The notes beneath the pieces were generated by a model that saw only the letters and a list, made by a program, of their open reading frames with translations, searched no databases and was not told where the DNA came from. 64,000 nucleotides of DNA from Dermatophilus congolensis (GTDB lineage Bacteria > Actinomycetota > Actinomycetes > Actinomycetales > Dermatophilaceae), in contig JAUNUP010000007.1 of the NCBI GenBank assembly GCA_030538115.1, forward strand, positions 130,705-194,704. Direction: 5' to 3'. Shown here piece by piece: positions 52,177-61,942 of this stretch (its first letter is position 1; every line of letters starts with the position of its first letter). The position numbers and the translations under genes are program-made.

Positions 52177-53820
52177 ATGACCCTCGAAGCCTCGACCTCA
52201 GGCGACACCCCGACTCGTTCCAACCCGTTGGTCGCCTGGTTCTCGAACCGTGGCATCGTCGGCAAGATCATGGCCGCAGTCGGTCTCGTCGCGTTGACCA
52301 CGGCACTCGTCGGCGGAGCGGGCCTGCTCGCCGTCAACAACGTCGCCGGCCTCAACAAAGAGATGCACTCACGCGACGTCGAAGGCATCGACGCTGCTCA
52401 CCGTGTCTCCTATGACTACCTGCTGGTGCGTCAGCTCTCCGCGAGCGCGAACCTCATGAACGACCCGGCGGCGAAGAAGGCCCTGCAAGACCAGCGAGCC
52501 GGAGTCATCGACCGGCTCAAGGCCGAGTCGGTCGCCTTCGCGGAGCGCGCCGACCTCACCGACGCCGAGCGCACCACTGCCGGCGAGGTGGTCGTGCACG
52601 TGAACGAATACCTCGAGCTCATGGCGGAGGTCGAAGGCCTGTTCACCGCCAACAAGCCTGCCGAGGCCAACGCCCTGCGCGGAGGTCGCATGGCCGAGGT
52701 GTCCGCCGAGCTCGCCAAGGGGCTCACCAAGATCGTCGAAGACAAGAAGGCCGTCGCCGCGGCCGCTTCCGAGTCGGCGCAGGCCTCCGCCCGCACCAGC
52801 GCGATCATCGTCATCCTCATCGGGCTGCTCGGCGTGATCGCGGCCGCGTTGGCGGCTCGGTTCGTGGGCCGCAACGTCGTCAAGGGTCTGGGCGACATCA
52901 CGCGCGTCGCCGACGCCGCCGCCAACGGCGACCTGTCGCAGCGCATCCGCAGCACCGCCACCGACGAGACGGGCCGCGCCTCCCATTCGCTCGACGCCGC
53001 GTTCACGCAGATCGGCTCCCTCATCCGTCAGGTCGGAGCGACCACCGACGAGGTCGTGCAGGGCGTCATCGAACTGCGCGCCTCCTCCGGCCAGATCGCG
53101 GGCCGGGCACAGTCGGCAGCGAACGAGGCCGCGACGGTGGCCGACTCCGCCTCCGGAATCTCGGGCAACGCGCAGACGGTCGCGGCCGGCACCGAGGAGA
53201 TGACCGCGAGCATCCGCGAGATCAGCAAGAACGCCAGCGATGCGGCCTCCGTCGCCGCGAGCGCGGTCACCGTGGCGCAGCAGACCAACGAAACCGTCGC
53301 CCAGCTCGGCACCAGCTCGGCCGAGATCGGCGAGGTCGTGCGCACGATCACCGGCATCGCCGAACAGACCAACCTGCTGGCCCTCAACGCCACCATCGAG
53401 GCGGCTCGCGCCGGCGAGGCCGGCAAGGGCTTCGCCGTAGTCGCCACCGAGGTCAAGGACCTCGCCCTCGAGACGGCCACAGCCACCGAGGACATCAGCC
53501 GCCGCGTCGAGCAGATCCAGATCGACACCCAGGCCGCCGTCGCCGCCATCAGCGAGATCTCCGCGATCATCGCGGCGATCAACGACACGCAGTCGACCAT
53601 CGCCTCCGCCGTGGAGGAGCAGACCGCCACCACCAACGAGATGGGTCGCAGTGCCGGAGACGCCGCGAGCGGCAGTTCCGAGATCGCCGGTGGAGTCGCC
53701 TCGATCGCGAGCACCGCGACCGAGGCCGCGAACGCGATCGGCGCCATGGGCACCACGCTCGACACCCTCGCCGAGCGCGGACGCACCCTCCAGCAGCGAG
53801 TGGGCGCGTTCACCCTCTGA
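52177..53820 (+). CDS. Methyl-accepting chemotaxis protein, membrane-bound
   Basis: 547 residues. TM1 about 30-53, a helical extracellular sensor of about 155 residues (4HB-like), TM2 about 208-229, HAMP, then a long signalling coiled-coil with tip [20 protein letters not shown], then [20 protein letters not shown]. Ligand unknown. It should cluster with CheA/CheW, which are not in the window. The ribosome site before ATG 52177 is poor. The last codons overlap a 17-nt direct repeat that continues past the stop. Confidence 0.92.
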   Translation: MTLEASTSGDTPTRSNPLVAWFSNRGIVGKIMAAVGLVALTTALVGGAGLLAVNNVAGLNKEMHSRDVEGIDAAHRVSYDYLLVRQLSASANLMNDPAAKKALQDQRAGVIDRLKAESVAFAERADLTDAERTTAGEVVVHVNEYLELMAEVEGLFTANKPAEANALRGGRMAEVSAELAKGLTKIVEDKKAVAAAASESAQASARTSAIIVILIGLLGVIAAALAARFVGRNVVKGLGDITRVADAAANGDLSQRIRSTATDETGRASHSLDAAFTQIGSLIRQVGATTDEVVQGVIELRASSGQIAGRAQSAANEAATVADSASGISGNAQTVAAGTEEMTASIREISKNASDAASVAASAVTVAQQTNETVAQLGTSSAEIGEVVRTITGIAEQTNLLALNATIEAARAGEAGKGFAVVATEVKDLALETATATEDISRRVEQIQIDTQAAVAAISEISAIIAAINDTQSTIASAVEEQTATTNEMGRSAGDAASGSSEIAGGVASIASTATEAANAIGAMGTTLDTLAERGRTLQQRVGAFTL

Positions 53821-53851
53821 CGCGCTCACCCAAACGACGCGCTCACCCAAA
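53819..53851. repeat. 17-nt tandem direct repeat at chemoreceptor stop
   Basis: GACGCGCTCACCCAAA occurs at 53819-53834 and 53836-53851, starting inside the stop codon of the chemoreceptor gene and running into the adjoining hairpin. Confidence 0.8.
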
Positions 53852-53853
53852 TG

Positions 53854-53932
53854 ACGCTGAGTGCTCCGGTTCTCGTCGACTGCTCCAGGCACCACTGGAG
53901 CAATGAGCGACGTCCGGAGCACTCAGTGTCGT
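53854..53932. repeat. Hairpin repeat family 2, copy 1
   Basis: Outer arms ACGCTGAGTGCTCCGG (53854-53869) and CCGGAGCACTCAGTGT (53914-53929) pair with one G-T wobble; inside is a second perfect 8-bp hairpin TGCTCCAG-N6-CTGGAGCA (53881-53902). It lies between the convergent chemoreceptor and purU genes. The arms resemble those of copy 2 at 54977. Confidence 0.8.
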
Positions 53933-53954
53933 TTCGTGATGTTTCGCGCTCGGG

Positions 53955-54845
53955 TCAGAGCAGCACGACGGTGCGGCCGTCGTGCAGGATGACGCGGCCC
54001 TCTGCGTGCCAGCGCACCGCGTCGGAGAGGGCCTTGCTCTCGGTGTCGCGACCTGCAGCGACGAGGTCTTCGGGGCTGTAGGCGTGGTCGACGTGCTGCA
54101 CCTGCTGCGCGATGATCGGGCCCTCGTCGAGGTCGCTGGTCACGTAGTGCGCGGTCGCCCCCACCGTCTTCACACCGCGGGCATACGCCTGGTGGTACGG
54201 CTTCGCGCCCTTGAAGCTGGGCAAGAACGAGTGGTGGATGTTGATGACCCGCCCCTCCATGCGATCGGAAAGCTGCTCGGAGAGGATCTGCATGTAGCGG
54301 GCCAACACCACCAGGTCGACCTCGAACCGGTCGACGAGGTCGAGCAGCTTCTGCTCCGCCTCCGGCTTGTTCTCGGGCGTGACGGGGATGTGGAAGAACG
54401 GCACCCCGTGCCACTCCGACAGCGACCGGTGCGTCGTGTGGTTCGAGACGACCGCGACGATCTCGATCGGCAGCTCACCGATGCGAGCGCGGAAGAGCAG
54501 GTCGGTGAGGCAGTGCTCGAACTTGCTCACCATGATCAGCACGCGCTGGCGGTGCGTCGACGGCACGAGATCGAACCGCAGCTGCAACCTCTCCGCCACC
54601 GGCTCGAACCGGCGACGCATCTCGTCAAGGCCCGGGTCGGCGAAGCCCTCGGTGATGCGGTACTCGACGCGCACGAAATAGTGCATGGCACGCATGTCGT
54701 CGAACTGCTTGATCTCGACGATGTCGGCGTGCTGCTCCACGAGATAGCCGGTGATGGCGTGAAGAACGCCCGGCGCCTCGGGACCGTCGGCGGTCAGAAC
54801 GTACGAGCCGGTGCTGCCCACGGTCGCGGGATTGTTCAGTGGCAT
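53955..54845 (-). CDS. purU: Formyltetrahydrofolate deformylase
   Basis: 296 residues. An N-terminal ACT domain (about 12-90: TADGPEAPGVLHAITGYLVE) and a C-terminal formyltransferase-fold hydrolase with VVSNHTTHRSLSEWHGVPFF, INIHHSFLPSFKGAKPYHQA and DLDEGPIIAQQVQHVDH; the Asn-His-Asp catalytic set is intact. It releases formate from 10-formyl-THF, balancing the one-carbon pool that also feeds purine synthesis. AGGAGAG precedes ATG 54845. Confidence 0.94.
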   Translation of the reverse strand: MPLNNPATVGSTGSYVLTADGPEAPGVLHAITGYLVEQHADIVEIKQFDDMRAMHYFVRVEYRITEGFADPGLDEMRRRFEPVAERLQLRFDLVPSTHRQRVLIMVSKFEHCLTDLLFRARIGELPIEIVAVVSNHTTHRSLSEWHGVPFFHIPVTPENKPEAEQKLLDLVDRFEVDLVVLARYMQILSEQLSDRMEGRVINIHHSFLPSFKGAKPYHQAYARGVKTVGATAHYVTSDLDEGPIIAQQVQHVDHAYSPEDLVAAGRDTESKALSDAVRWHAEGRVILHDGRTVVLL

Positions 54846-54976
54846 GGGCGCTCTCCTGTCGACGACGGAAACGGACGTGACGACCATCGAAACACGTATC
54901 CCACCCGGATGGGAGCACTAATCCCGCGCCCCCACCTCCCCACCCCAGTGCCGAGCCCCTCGAACGCCCGCGCCTC

Positions 54977-55041
54977 AACGACGCTGACTGCTCCCGTCAC
55001 GGCCGGAGCGGTGAGCGACGCGTGGAGCAGTCAGCGTCGTT
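54977..55041. repeat. Hairpin repeat family 2, copy 2
   Basis: Perfect 18-bp arms AACGACGCTGACTGCTCC (54977-54994) and GGAGCAGTCAGCGTCGTT (55024-55041) with a 29-nt loop. It lies between divergent purU and nfo starts, so it cannot be an ordinary terminator. It shares the ACGCTGASTGCTCC arm and an internal TGAGCGACG with copy 1. Confidence 0.85.
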
Positions 55042-55058
55042 AGGCCTACCGTGGGGGC

Positions 55059-55871
55059 ATGTCGTCAGGTACCGGCCCTCGCGTGGGCGCGCACGTCGAC
55101 CAACACGACCCCGTCTCCGCCGCCAGGACCCTGGGCGCACGGGCCGTGCAGATCTTTCTCGGCGACCCGCAGAGCTACAAGGGGCCGGTCGTCTCGTACA
55201 CGGGCGGTGCGGAGGCGCTCAAGGCTGCCGTCGAAGCCGCCGACCTGGCCCTCTACGTGCATGCGCCGTACCGGATCAACGTGGCCTCGACGAACAACCG
55301 GGTCCGCATCCCCGGCCGCAAGCTCCTGCAGCAGCACGTCACTGCCGCCGCGGAGGTCGGTGCGCGCGGCGTGATCGTGCACGGCGGCTATCTCGGCGCC
55401 GCCGAGGGCGCAGCCATCGGGTTCGACAACTGGCGCAAGTGCGTCGACGGACTCGACCTGCCGATCCCGATCCTCATCGAGAACACGGCCGGAGGCGAGA
55501 ACTCGATGGCCCGGTACGTCGAGTCGATCGAGCGGCTCTGGGAGGCAATCGGCCGCGCCTCCGGAGCCGAGAACGTGGGGTTCTGTCTCGACACCTGCCA
55601 CGCCCACGCCGGTGGAAACGACCTGGCCACAGTGGCTGACCGCGTGCTCGCGATCACCGGTCGCATCGACCTCGTGCACACCAACGACTCCCGAGACGAC
55701 TTCGACTCCGGAGCCGACCGCCACGCCAATATCGGCAAGGGCCGTGTCGACCTGGAGGCACTCGCGGCATGCCTGCGCACCGCAGCGAAAGCGGGAGCGG
55801 ATTTCGTGGTCGAAACCGCCCCGGAAGGCCAACCCGAAGACATCGCCTGGATCAAGTCCAAGGTGAACTGA
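55059..55871 (+). CDS. nfo: Deoxyribonuclease IV (AP endonuclease, family 2)
   Basis: 270 residues with a TIM-barrel Nfo fold. Family blocks: VGAHVDQHDPVSAARTLGAR, LYVHAPYRINVAS, ILIENTAGGENSMA, VGFCLDTCHAHAGG and DLVHTNDSRDDFDSGADRHA, which carry the three-zinc ligands (His, Glu, Asp, His). It nicks DNA at abasic sites in base-excision repair. TACCGT at 55047-55052 ends 6 nt before ATG 55059 and there is no ribosome site, so the mRNA is probably leaderless. Confidence 0.93.
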   Translation: MSSGTGPRVGAHVDQHDPVSAARTLGARAVQIFLGDPQSYKGPVVSYTGGAEALKAAVEAADLALYVHAPYRINVASTNNRVRIPGRKLLQQHVTAAAEVGARGVIVHGGYLGAAEGAAIGFDNWRKCVDGLDLPIPILIENTAGGENSMARYVESIERLWEAIGRASGAENVGFCLDTCHAHAGGNDLATVADRVLAITGRIDLVHTNDSRDDFDSGADRHANIGKGRVDLEALAACLRTAAKAGADFVVETAPEGQPEDIAWIKSKVN

Positions 55872-55887
55872 CCCGGCTACGCCAGGT

Positions 55888-56219
55888 GTGCCGTGGCTCA
55901 CTCGATCGAAGAGGAGACCTACAGACGGACGGGTCGAAGGCGCGGACTACCTGACCTGTGCCGTGGCACATGTTCCAGCGGGACCTCCCCTGTCGACAAC
56001 AGTGCCACGGCACAGGACTCCGGGGCTCACCCATCGCCGGGCTTCGAGCCTGGTCAGGGCATCTCCGCGACGGCACGGACCACCTGACCTGTGCCGTGGC
56101 ACTCGCGCGAAAAGGAAACGTACAGACCGACATGTGCCACGGCACCCCACCGGGCACGTGACGGTCCCGTGGCACATGTTCCAGCAGGACCTCCCCTGTC
56201 GACAACAGTGCCACGGCAC
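55888..56219. repeat. Second locus of paired palindromic elements
   Basis: Two head-opposed pairs of the element seen in the 45.3-kb array: a decayed reverse copy from 55888 (12-mer GTGCCGTGGCTC, distal end lost), a forward copy 55958-56013, a reverse copy 56091-56145 and a forward copy 56164-56219 (first 12-mer GTCCCGTGGCAC). Interiors are 31-32 nt. The two forward copies differ by one base in the interior. It fills the space between convergent nfo and argA; no gene supported. Confidence 0.9.
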
Positions 56220-56239
56220 AGGTCGCGCAGCGGGCTCCC

Positions 56240-57574
56240 CTACAAGGAGTCGATGAGGACTATCGAGTTTCTGCCGTTGCCGTAGGCGGCCTGGCGGGCC
56301 TTGGGTAGGTCGGCGCGTTCGCCTCGGACGAAGCCGTGTTGCAAGAACCACTGCGGTGCCTGTGTCGTGAGCGCGAGCAGCCGCACATGCCCCCGTGAAC
56401 GGGCTTTCTTGCGTGCCCTCCGCAGCAGCACTGCAGCCAGGTCGCGCCCGCGATACTCGGGATGCACTGCGACGCAGGCGAATTCTGCCGAGGCCTCGTC
56501 GGGATAGTCGATGAGTTGGTTGCACGCGATGACCAGCCCGTCGCGCACGATCACCGAAAAGCTCGCGATGTCGAGTTCGAGCTGATCCCGGCTCCGAGGC
56601 AGCAGCAGTCCGAGCTTCTCCAGCGGAGCGATGAGCTCGAAGATGCCCTGCACGTCGGCGACGGTGGCCGCGCGAGTCGATTCGTAGTCGTCGTCGGCCG
56701 AGAGCATGAGCCCGCATCCGTCGCGTGTGAACAGCTCCCGGAGCAGCGGGCTCGCCCCCTCCGTGCCGATGAGGTGCGCGCGCCGAACCCCCGACCGGCA
56801 CGCCGCGAGCGCCGCACGCACGCAGTTGCGGTCTTCGATGGAGAGGGAGTCGACGCCGAACTCCTCGTCGAAGAACCGCTGGGCGCGGGTGAGCGAGAGC
56901 TGCCCAGAGTCACCAGCCTCGCGGGCCAGTCCCCATGAGCTGGGCTCGGATTCGATGACGAAGATGAGCTTGTCGGCGCCGAGCCCGGTGGCGACCGCCT
57001 CCGCGATGTCGGCGTTGCGCAGGTTGAACGCCTCCCCCGTCGGCGAGTACCCGACGGGCGAGAACAGCACGATGCGGTCGGTGTCGAGCGCCCCGCGGAT
57101 CTCGGCGATGTCGACGCCGCGCACGAGCCCGCTCAGGCCGTGGTCGATCCCGTCGCGAACCCCCACGGGCTTGGCCGTGATCCACGTGCCGCCGACGACC
57201 TTGAGCCGCGCGCCCGCCATCGGGGTGTTGGCGAGGCTGGAGCTGAGCCGCGCTTCGATTCCCATGCGCAGCACACCGACTGCGGCTTTGACCGCCTTCA
57301 TCGACTCCTCGTCGGTCACCCGCATGTCGCCATGGAACCGCGATTCGAGACCGCGCACCGCCAGCTCGTCCTCGATCTGCGGCCGGGCGCCGTGTACGAG
57401 AACGATCTTCACGCCCAGGCTCGACAGCAGCGCGATGTCGGCGAGCAGCCGGTCGGTATCGTCGCGCAGGCACACCTCTCCCGGAAACGCGATGACGAAC
57501 GTCTTGCCGTGATGCGCGTGTACATACGGCGCAGCGCTGCGGATGGCAGCGACGAAATCGGGCCCGGAAACCAT
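56240..57574 (-). CDS. argA: N-acetylglutamate synthase, long (AAK-GNAT) form
   Basis: 444 residues. The N-terminal amino-acid-kinase-like regulatory domain (about 1-290: KTFVIAFPGEV, SLGVKIVLVHGARPQI) and the C-terminal GNAT acetyltransferase (about 295-444: CVAVHPEYRGRDLAAVLLRR, LALTTQAPQWFLQHGF) match E. coli ArgA, the arginine-inhibited first enzyme of arginine synthesis. Most actinobacteria instead rely on ArgJ plus a short GNAT-only synthase, so this long form is unusual here. ATG 57574 is the first Met of the family-like start; no strong ribosome site. Confidence 0.92.
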   Translation of the reverse strand: MVSGPDFVAAIRSAAPYVHAHHGKTFVIAFPGEVCLRDDTDRLLADIALLSSLGVKIVLVHGARPQIEDELAVRGLESRFHGDMRVTDEESMKAVKAAVGVLRMGIEARLSSSLANTPMAGARLKVVGGTWITAKPVGVRDGIDHGLSGLVRGVDIAEIRGALDTDRIVLFSPVGYSPTGEAFNLRNADIAEAVATGLGADKLIFVIESEPSSWGLAREAGDSGQLSLTRAQRFFDEEFGVDSLSIEDRNCVRAALAACRSGVRRAHLIGTEGASPLLRELFTRDGCGLMLSADDDYESTRAATVADVQGIFELIAPLEKLGLLLPRSRDQLELDIASFSVIVRDGLVIACNQLIDYPDEASAEFACVAVHPEYRGRDLAAVLLRRARKKARSRGHVRLLALTTQAPQWFLQHGFVRGERADLPKARQAAYGNGRNSIVLIDSL

Positions 57575-57732
57575 GCCACGACCGTACTAGCCTGCGACGC
57601 AGCCTCCCCCAACGGCATGCGCACCACGACCCCGCACCGCGCACGTCTCAGCCAGAGCAGCGGCGTGCGTCGGTCAACCGCCGCACCTCCGCTCCCCGAC
57701 ACTTGCTCTCCGTCACGCGACAGAATGCCGCT

Positions 57733-58389
57733 ATGCCGTTTCTCTTCATCGACCTCGACAACACCATCGCCGATCGCGAGGGCTCCGTGCGCAGGTGGGC
57801 CGCCGCGTACGTCGAGCAGCGCCTCGGCCGGCCCGACCCCGCGCTCGCGGAGGCCGTGTTCGTCGCCGACGGTGACGGTATCCGGCCCAAACCCGAGGTC
57901 GCCGACGACCTGCAGCGCCTCCTCGGCCTCACCGACGACGAGAAGGCCGAGGTCATCAAGGTCCTGCGTGCCGGGGTACTCGAATACCTACTCCCCGACC
58001 CGGATGTCGACGCCGCCCTCACTCGCGCGACCGGGGCAGGCTGGACACCGTTCGTCGTGACCAACGGCAATGTGGTCCAGCAGAACAGCAAGCTCGACAT
58101 CCTCGGCCTGCGCCCGCTGGTGGCCGGGATGGTAGTGAGCGAAGGCGTCGGCGTGAGAAAGCCAGACCCCCGCATCTTCGACCTCGCGGCAGAGGCCGGA
58201 GGCGGCACCCTCGAAGGCGCCTGGATGGTGGGCGACACGGCAGCGGCAGACATCGCGGGCGCGCAGGCGGCGGGCATCCGCTCGATCTGGATGCGCCGAG
58301 GCCGCGACTGGCCCGCCGACCAGCAACGACCGACGGCCATCGTCGACACATTCGCGGAGGCAGTAGAGGTAGTGCTCGCCTCAGAGTGA
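57733..58389 (+). CDS. HAD-superfamily hydrolase
   Basis: 218 residues. HAD motifs: I FLFIDLDNTIAD (nucleophile Asp, then Asp+2), II FVVTNGN (Thr), III Lys in GVRKPDPRIFDLA, IV WMVGDTAAADIAGA. A helical cap (about 20-100) lies between motifs I and II, as in phosphoglycolate-phosphatase-like enzymes. Substrate unknown. ATG 57733 puts motif I right at the N-terminus; a longer reading to 57703 adds 10 residues. Convergent with the aldehyde dehydrogenase. Confidence 0.87.
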   Translation: MPFLFIDLDNTIADREGSVRRWAAAYVEQRLGRPDPALAEAVFVADGDGIRPKPEVADDLQRLLGLTDDEKAEVIKVLRAGVLEYLLPDPDVDAALTRATGAGWTPFVVTNGNVVQQNSKLDILGLRPLVAGMVVSEGVGVRKPDPRIFDLAAEAGGGTLEGAWMVGDTAAADIAGAQAAGIRSIWMRRGRDWPADQQRPTAIVDTFAEAVEVVLASE

Positions 58390-58444
58390 CGGCCGCGCCG
58401 CACTCACTCACTCACGGCAGTTCACGCGAATGCGTTTTCTTCAT

Positions 58445-58498
58445 CTACGTAGGTGCGCCGGAAGGGCCCCCTAGAGGCCTACCGGCGCACCCACGTAG
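58445..58498. terminator. Bidirectional terminator-like hairpin
   Basis: 17-bp stem with one mismatch (58445-58461 with 58482-58498), flanked by TTTTCTTCAT on the left and CTGAAGGA on the right, between convergent HAD and aldehyde-dehydrogenase genes. Confidence 0.65.
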
Positions 58499-58544
58499 CT
58501 GAAGGATTCGGAGCCCGCCGCTGCGGCCCCGCGCCCCGGTCCGA

Positions 58545-60077
<1,533 letters not shown>

Positions 60078-60238
60078 GCGGTTCTCCTCGTCGTTGAGTG
60101 TTCCGGCCGCAACGGGACGGATGGCGGCCCGACGCGGAGGCCGAAGCATCAGCCCTGGCCGCGAAGTGCCGTTACCCGTAGTGTCGTGACCCACGCCACA
60201 CTGTCAACAGCAGGCAACCGAACAGACGGGAGCACGCG

Positions 60239-60619
60239 ATGGTTTCCCGAGTCGATGTCACGGAGGCGGCCGCCGCGCTGCTCCGCGAGCTGACCGAACA
60301 GCACGGTCCGCTGATGTTTCACCAGTCCGGCGGCTGCTGCGACGGCAGCTCGCCCATGTGCTACCCCGACGGGGAGTTTCGCACCGGCGACTCCGATGTC
60401 CACCTGGGCGATCTCGACATCGGGCTCGACCGCCCCGTGCCGGTGTGGATGTCGAAGGCCCAGCACGAACTGTGGCGCCACACGCACCTGACCATCGACG
60501 TGGTCAAGGGCCGCGGCGCAGGGTTCTCGGTCGAGGCCCCGACGGGCCAGCGGTTCCTCATTCGCTCTCGCCTGTTCACCGACGAGGAGACCGCCGCCCT
60601 GGCGACTCCGACCGTCTGA
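60239..60619 (+). CDS. DUF779 domain protein
   Basis: 126 residues. LMFHQSGGCCDGSSPMCYPD is the DUF779 signature, with a Cys-Cys...Cys cluster that could bind a metal; WMSKAQHELWRHTHLTIDVV follows. Members are typically encoded beside aldehyde dehydrogenases, as here (divergent, 161 nt between starts), and their function is undefined. GGGAG lies 7 nt before ATG 60239. The shared promoter holds an imperfect inverted repeat AGTGTCGTG...CACGCCACACT at 60180-60202. Confidence 0.88.
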   Translation: MVSRVDVTEAAAALLRELTEQHGPLMFHQSGGCCDGSSPMCYPDGEFRTGDSDVHLGDLDIGLDRPVPVWMSKAQHELWRHTHLTIDVVKGRGAGFSVEAPTGQRFLIRSRLFTDEETAALATPTV

Positions 60620-60762
60620 GCCGACGCGAGCCGAGCCGACGCGGGCCGACGCGAGACTGCGTTCACCGCGACCCCGAGGTTCGCTGCGCAGACCCCAGGG
60701 GGCATGATCGGGTGTGTGGGGCGTCACAGCGGCGCCTCACGTCACGATCCCAGGAGATGGCA

Positions 60763-61731
60763 ATGCCCCGCGGAGAGTCCGACCGCAGTTCGATCACGCT
60801 CAGGTTTCTCGCCTCGCCCACCGATGCGGGGCAGTCGGGGTCGGTCTCGGCCGGCAAGGTGCTCGAGTGGATCGACAAGGCCGGTTACGCCGCCGCCGCG
60901 CAGTGGAGTGGCAAGTACTGCGTCACGGCTTACGTCGGCAACGTGCGGTTCAGCCGCCCCGTCGAGGTCGGCCACCTGGTCGAGGTGACGGCCCGCATCG
61001 TGCGCACCGGCCGCTCGTCGATGGACATCATGGTCGAGACGTACAGCGGCGACCCGAGCACCGGCGACCTCATCGAGGCCACGCACTGCCTCATGGTCTT
61101 CGTCGCCACCGACGAGAACGGCAAGTCCACGCCGGTGCCGCCGTTCGAGCCCCACGGCGAGGCCGAGCGTCTGCTGGCTCAGTGGGCCGTGCGTCGCTCC
61201 CGCGTTCGCGCCGAGATCCAGCAGGCGATGCAGGGCCAGGTGTACTCCGACGAGGGCACGGCGCCGCGCATCACGATGCGTTTTCTCGCGGCTCCCACCG
61301 ACCGCAACTGGGGTGGCAAGGTGCACGGCGGGTTCGTCATGAACTGGATCGACGAGGCTGCACACGTGCTCGTCACGCAGTGGAGTGGCAACCCCGCCAA
61401 CGCCGCGATCTTCACCGGCGGCGTGCGCTTCTACAAGCCGATGCACATCGGCGACCTCGTGGAGGTCGAGGCCCGTCTGCTCCACACCGGCCGCACATCG
61501 GTGCACGTCGGAGTGCACGTGCGCTCGGGCGATCCGGCTACGGGCGACATGTCGATGACCACGTACTGCCGCACGATCTTCGTCTCACTCGACGAAAACC
61601 GCGGTGCCCTGCCGACCCCGACGTGGGTGCCGGTCACCGACGAAGACAAGGCTCTCGACGCCCACGCCATCGATCTCATCGAGATCCGCGCCCGCCACGA
61701 GGAGACTGCGAATCCGACCGCCGGGCACTGA
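60763..61731 (+). CDS. Acyl-CoA thioesterase, tandem hotdog
   Basis: 322 residues with two hotdog domains (about 8-125 and 165-290). Each has the LRFLASPTD / MRFLAAPTD start, GKVLEWIDKAGYAAA / GGFVMNWIDEAAHVLV helix and a G-D-L-V-E-V strand, as in YciA/BFIT-like acyl-CoA hydrolases. The catalytic Asp of the helix is present in both (WID). It hydrolyses acyl-CoA; chain length not predictable. AGGAG is 6 nt before ATG 60763 and abuts the alternative ATG 60757, so 60763 is preferred. Confidence 0.85.
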   Translation: MPRGESDRSSITLRFLASPTDAGQSGSVSAGKVLEWIDKAGYAAAAQWSGKYCVTAYVGNVRFSRPVEVGHLVEVTARIVRTGRSSMDIMVETYSGDPSTGDLIEATHCLMVFVATDENGKSTPVPPFEPHGEAERLLAQWAVRRSRVRAEIQQAMQGQVYSDEGTAPRITMRFLAAPTDRNWGGKVHGGFVMNWIDEAAHVLVTQWSGNPANAAIFTGGVRFYKPMHIGDLVEVEARLLHTGRTSVHVGVHVRSGDPATGDMSMTTYCRTIFVSLDENRGALPTPTWVPVTDEDKALDAHAIDLIEIRARHEETANPTAGH

Positions 61732-61942
61732 TCCACCTATGAGAAGAATGTCATGATGTTTTAACAAATGCTTCCACTCGTTGTGCCGATGAGCCGTAGA
61801 TGGCGCGGTCCACTACGAATTCACAGTTCCGTCCCCGGACTCCTCATCTACGACAGCACTCCGGAACTGGCGCTGCCCAGTCCGTAAGGGGTCATCAACT
61901 CACTACTGGCGGAATGGAGCCGTGTGTGAGATTTCTATAGTC

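Noticed and set aside
61796..61856. CGTAGATG...CATCTACG inverted repeat resembling the 58.4-kb terminator arm
   Set aside because: Arms are only 8 bp over a ~45-nt loop, and similarity to 58440-58465 is partial; too weak to call a repeat family.
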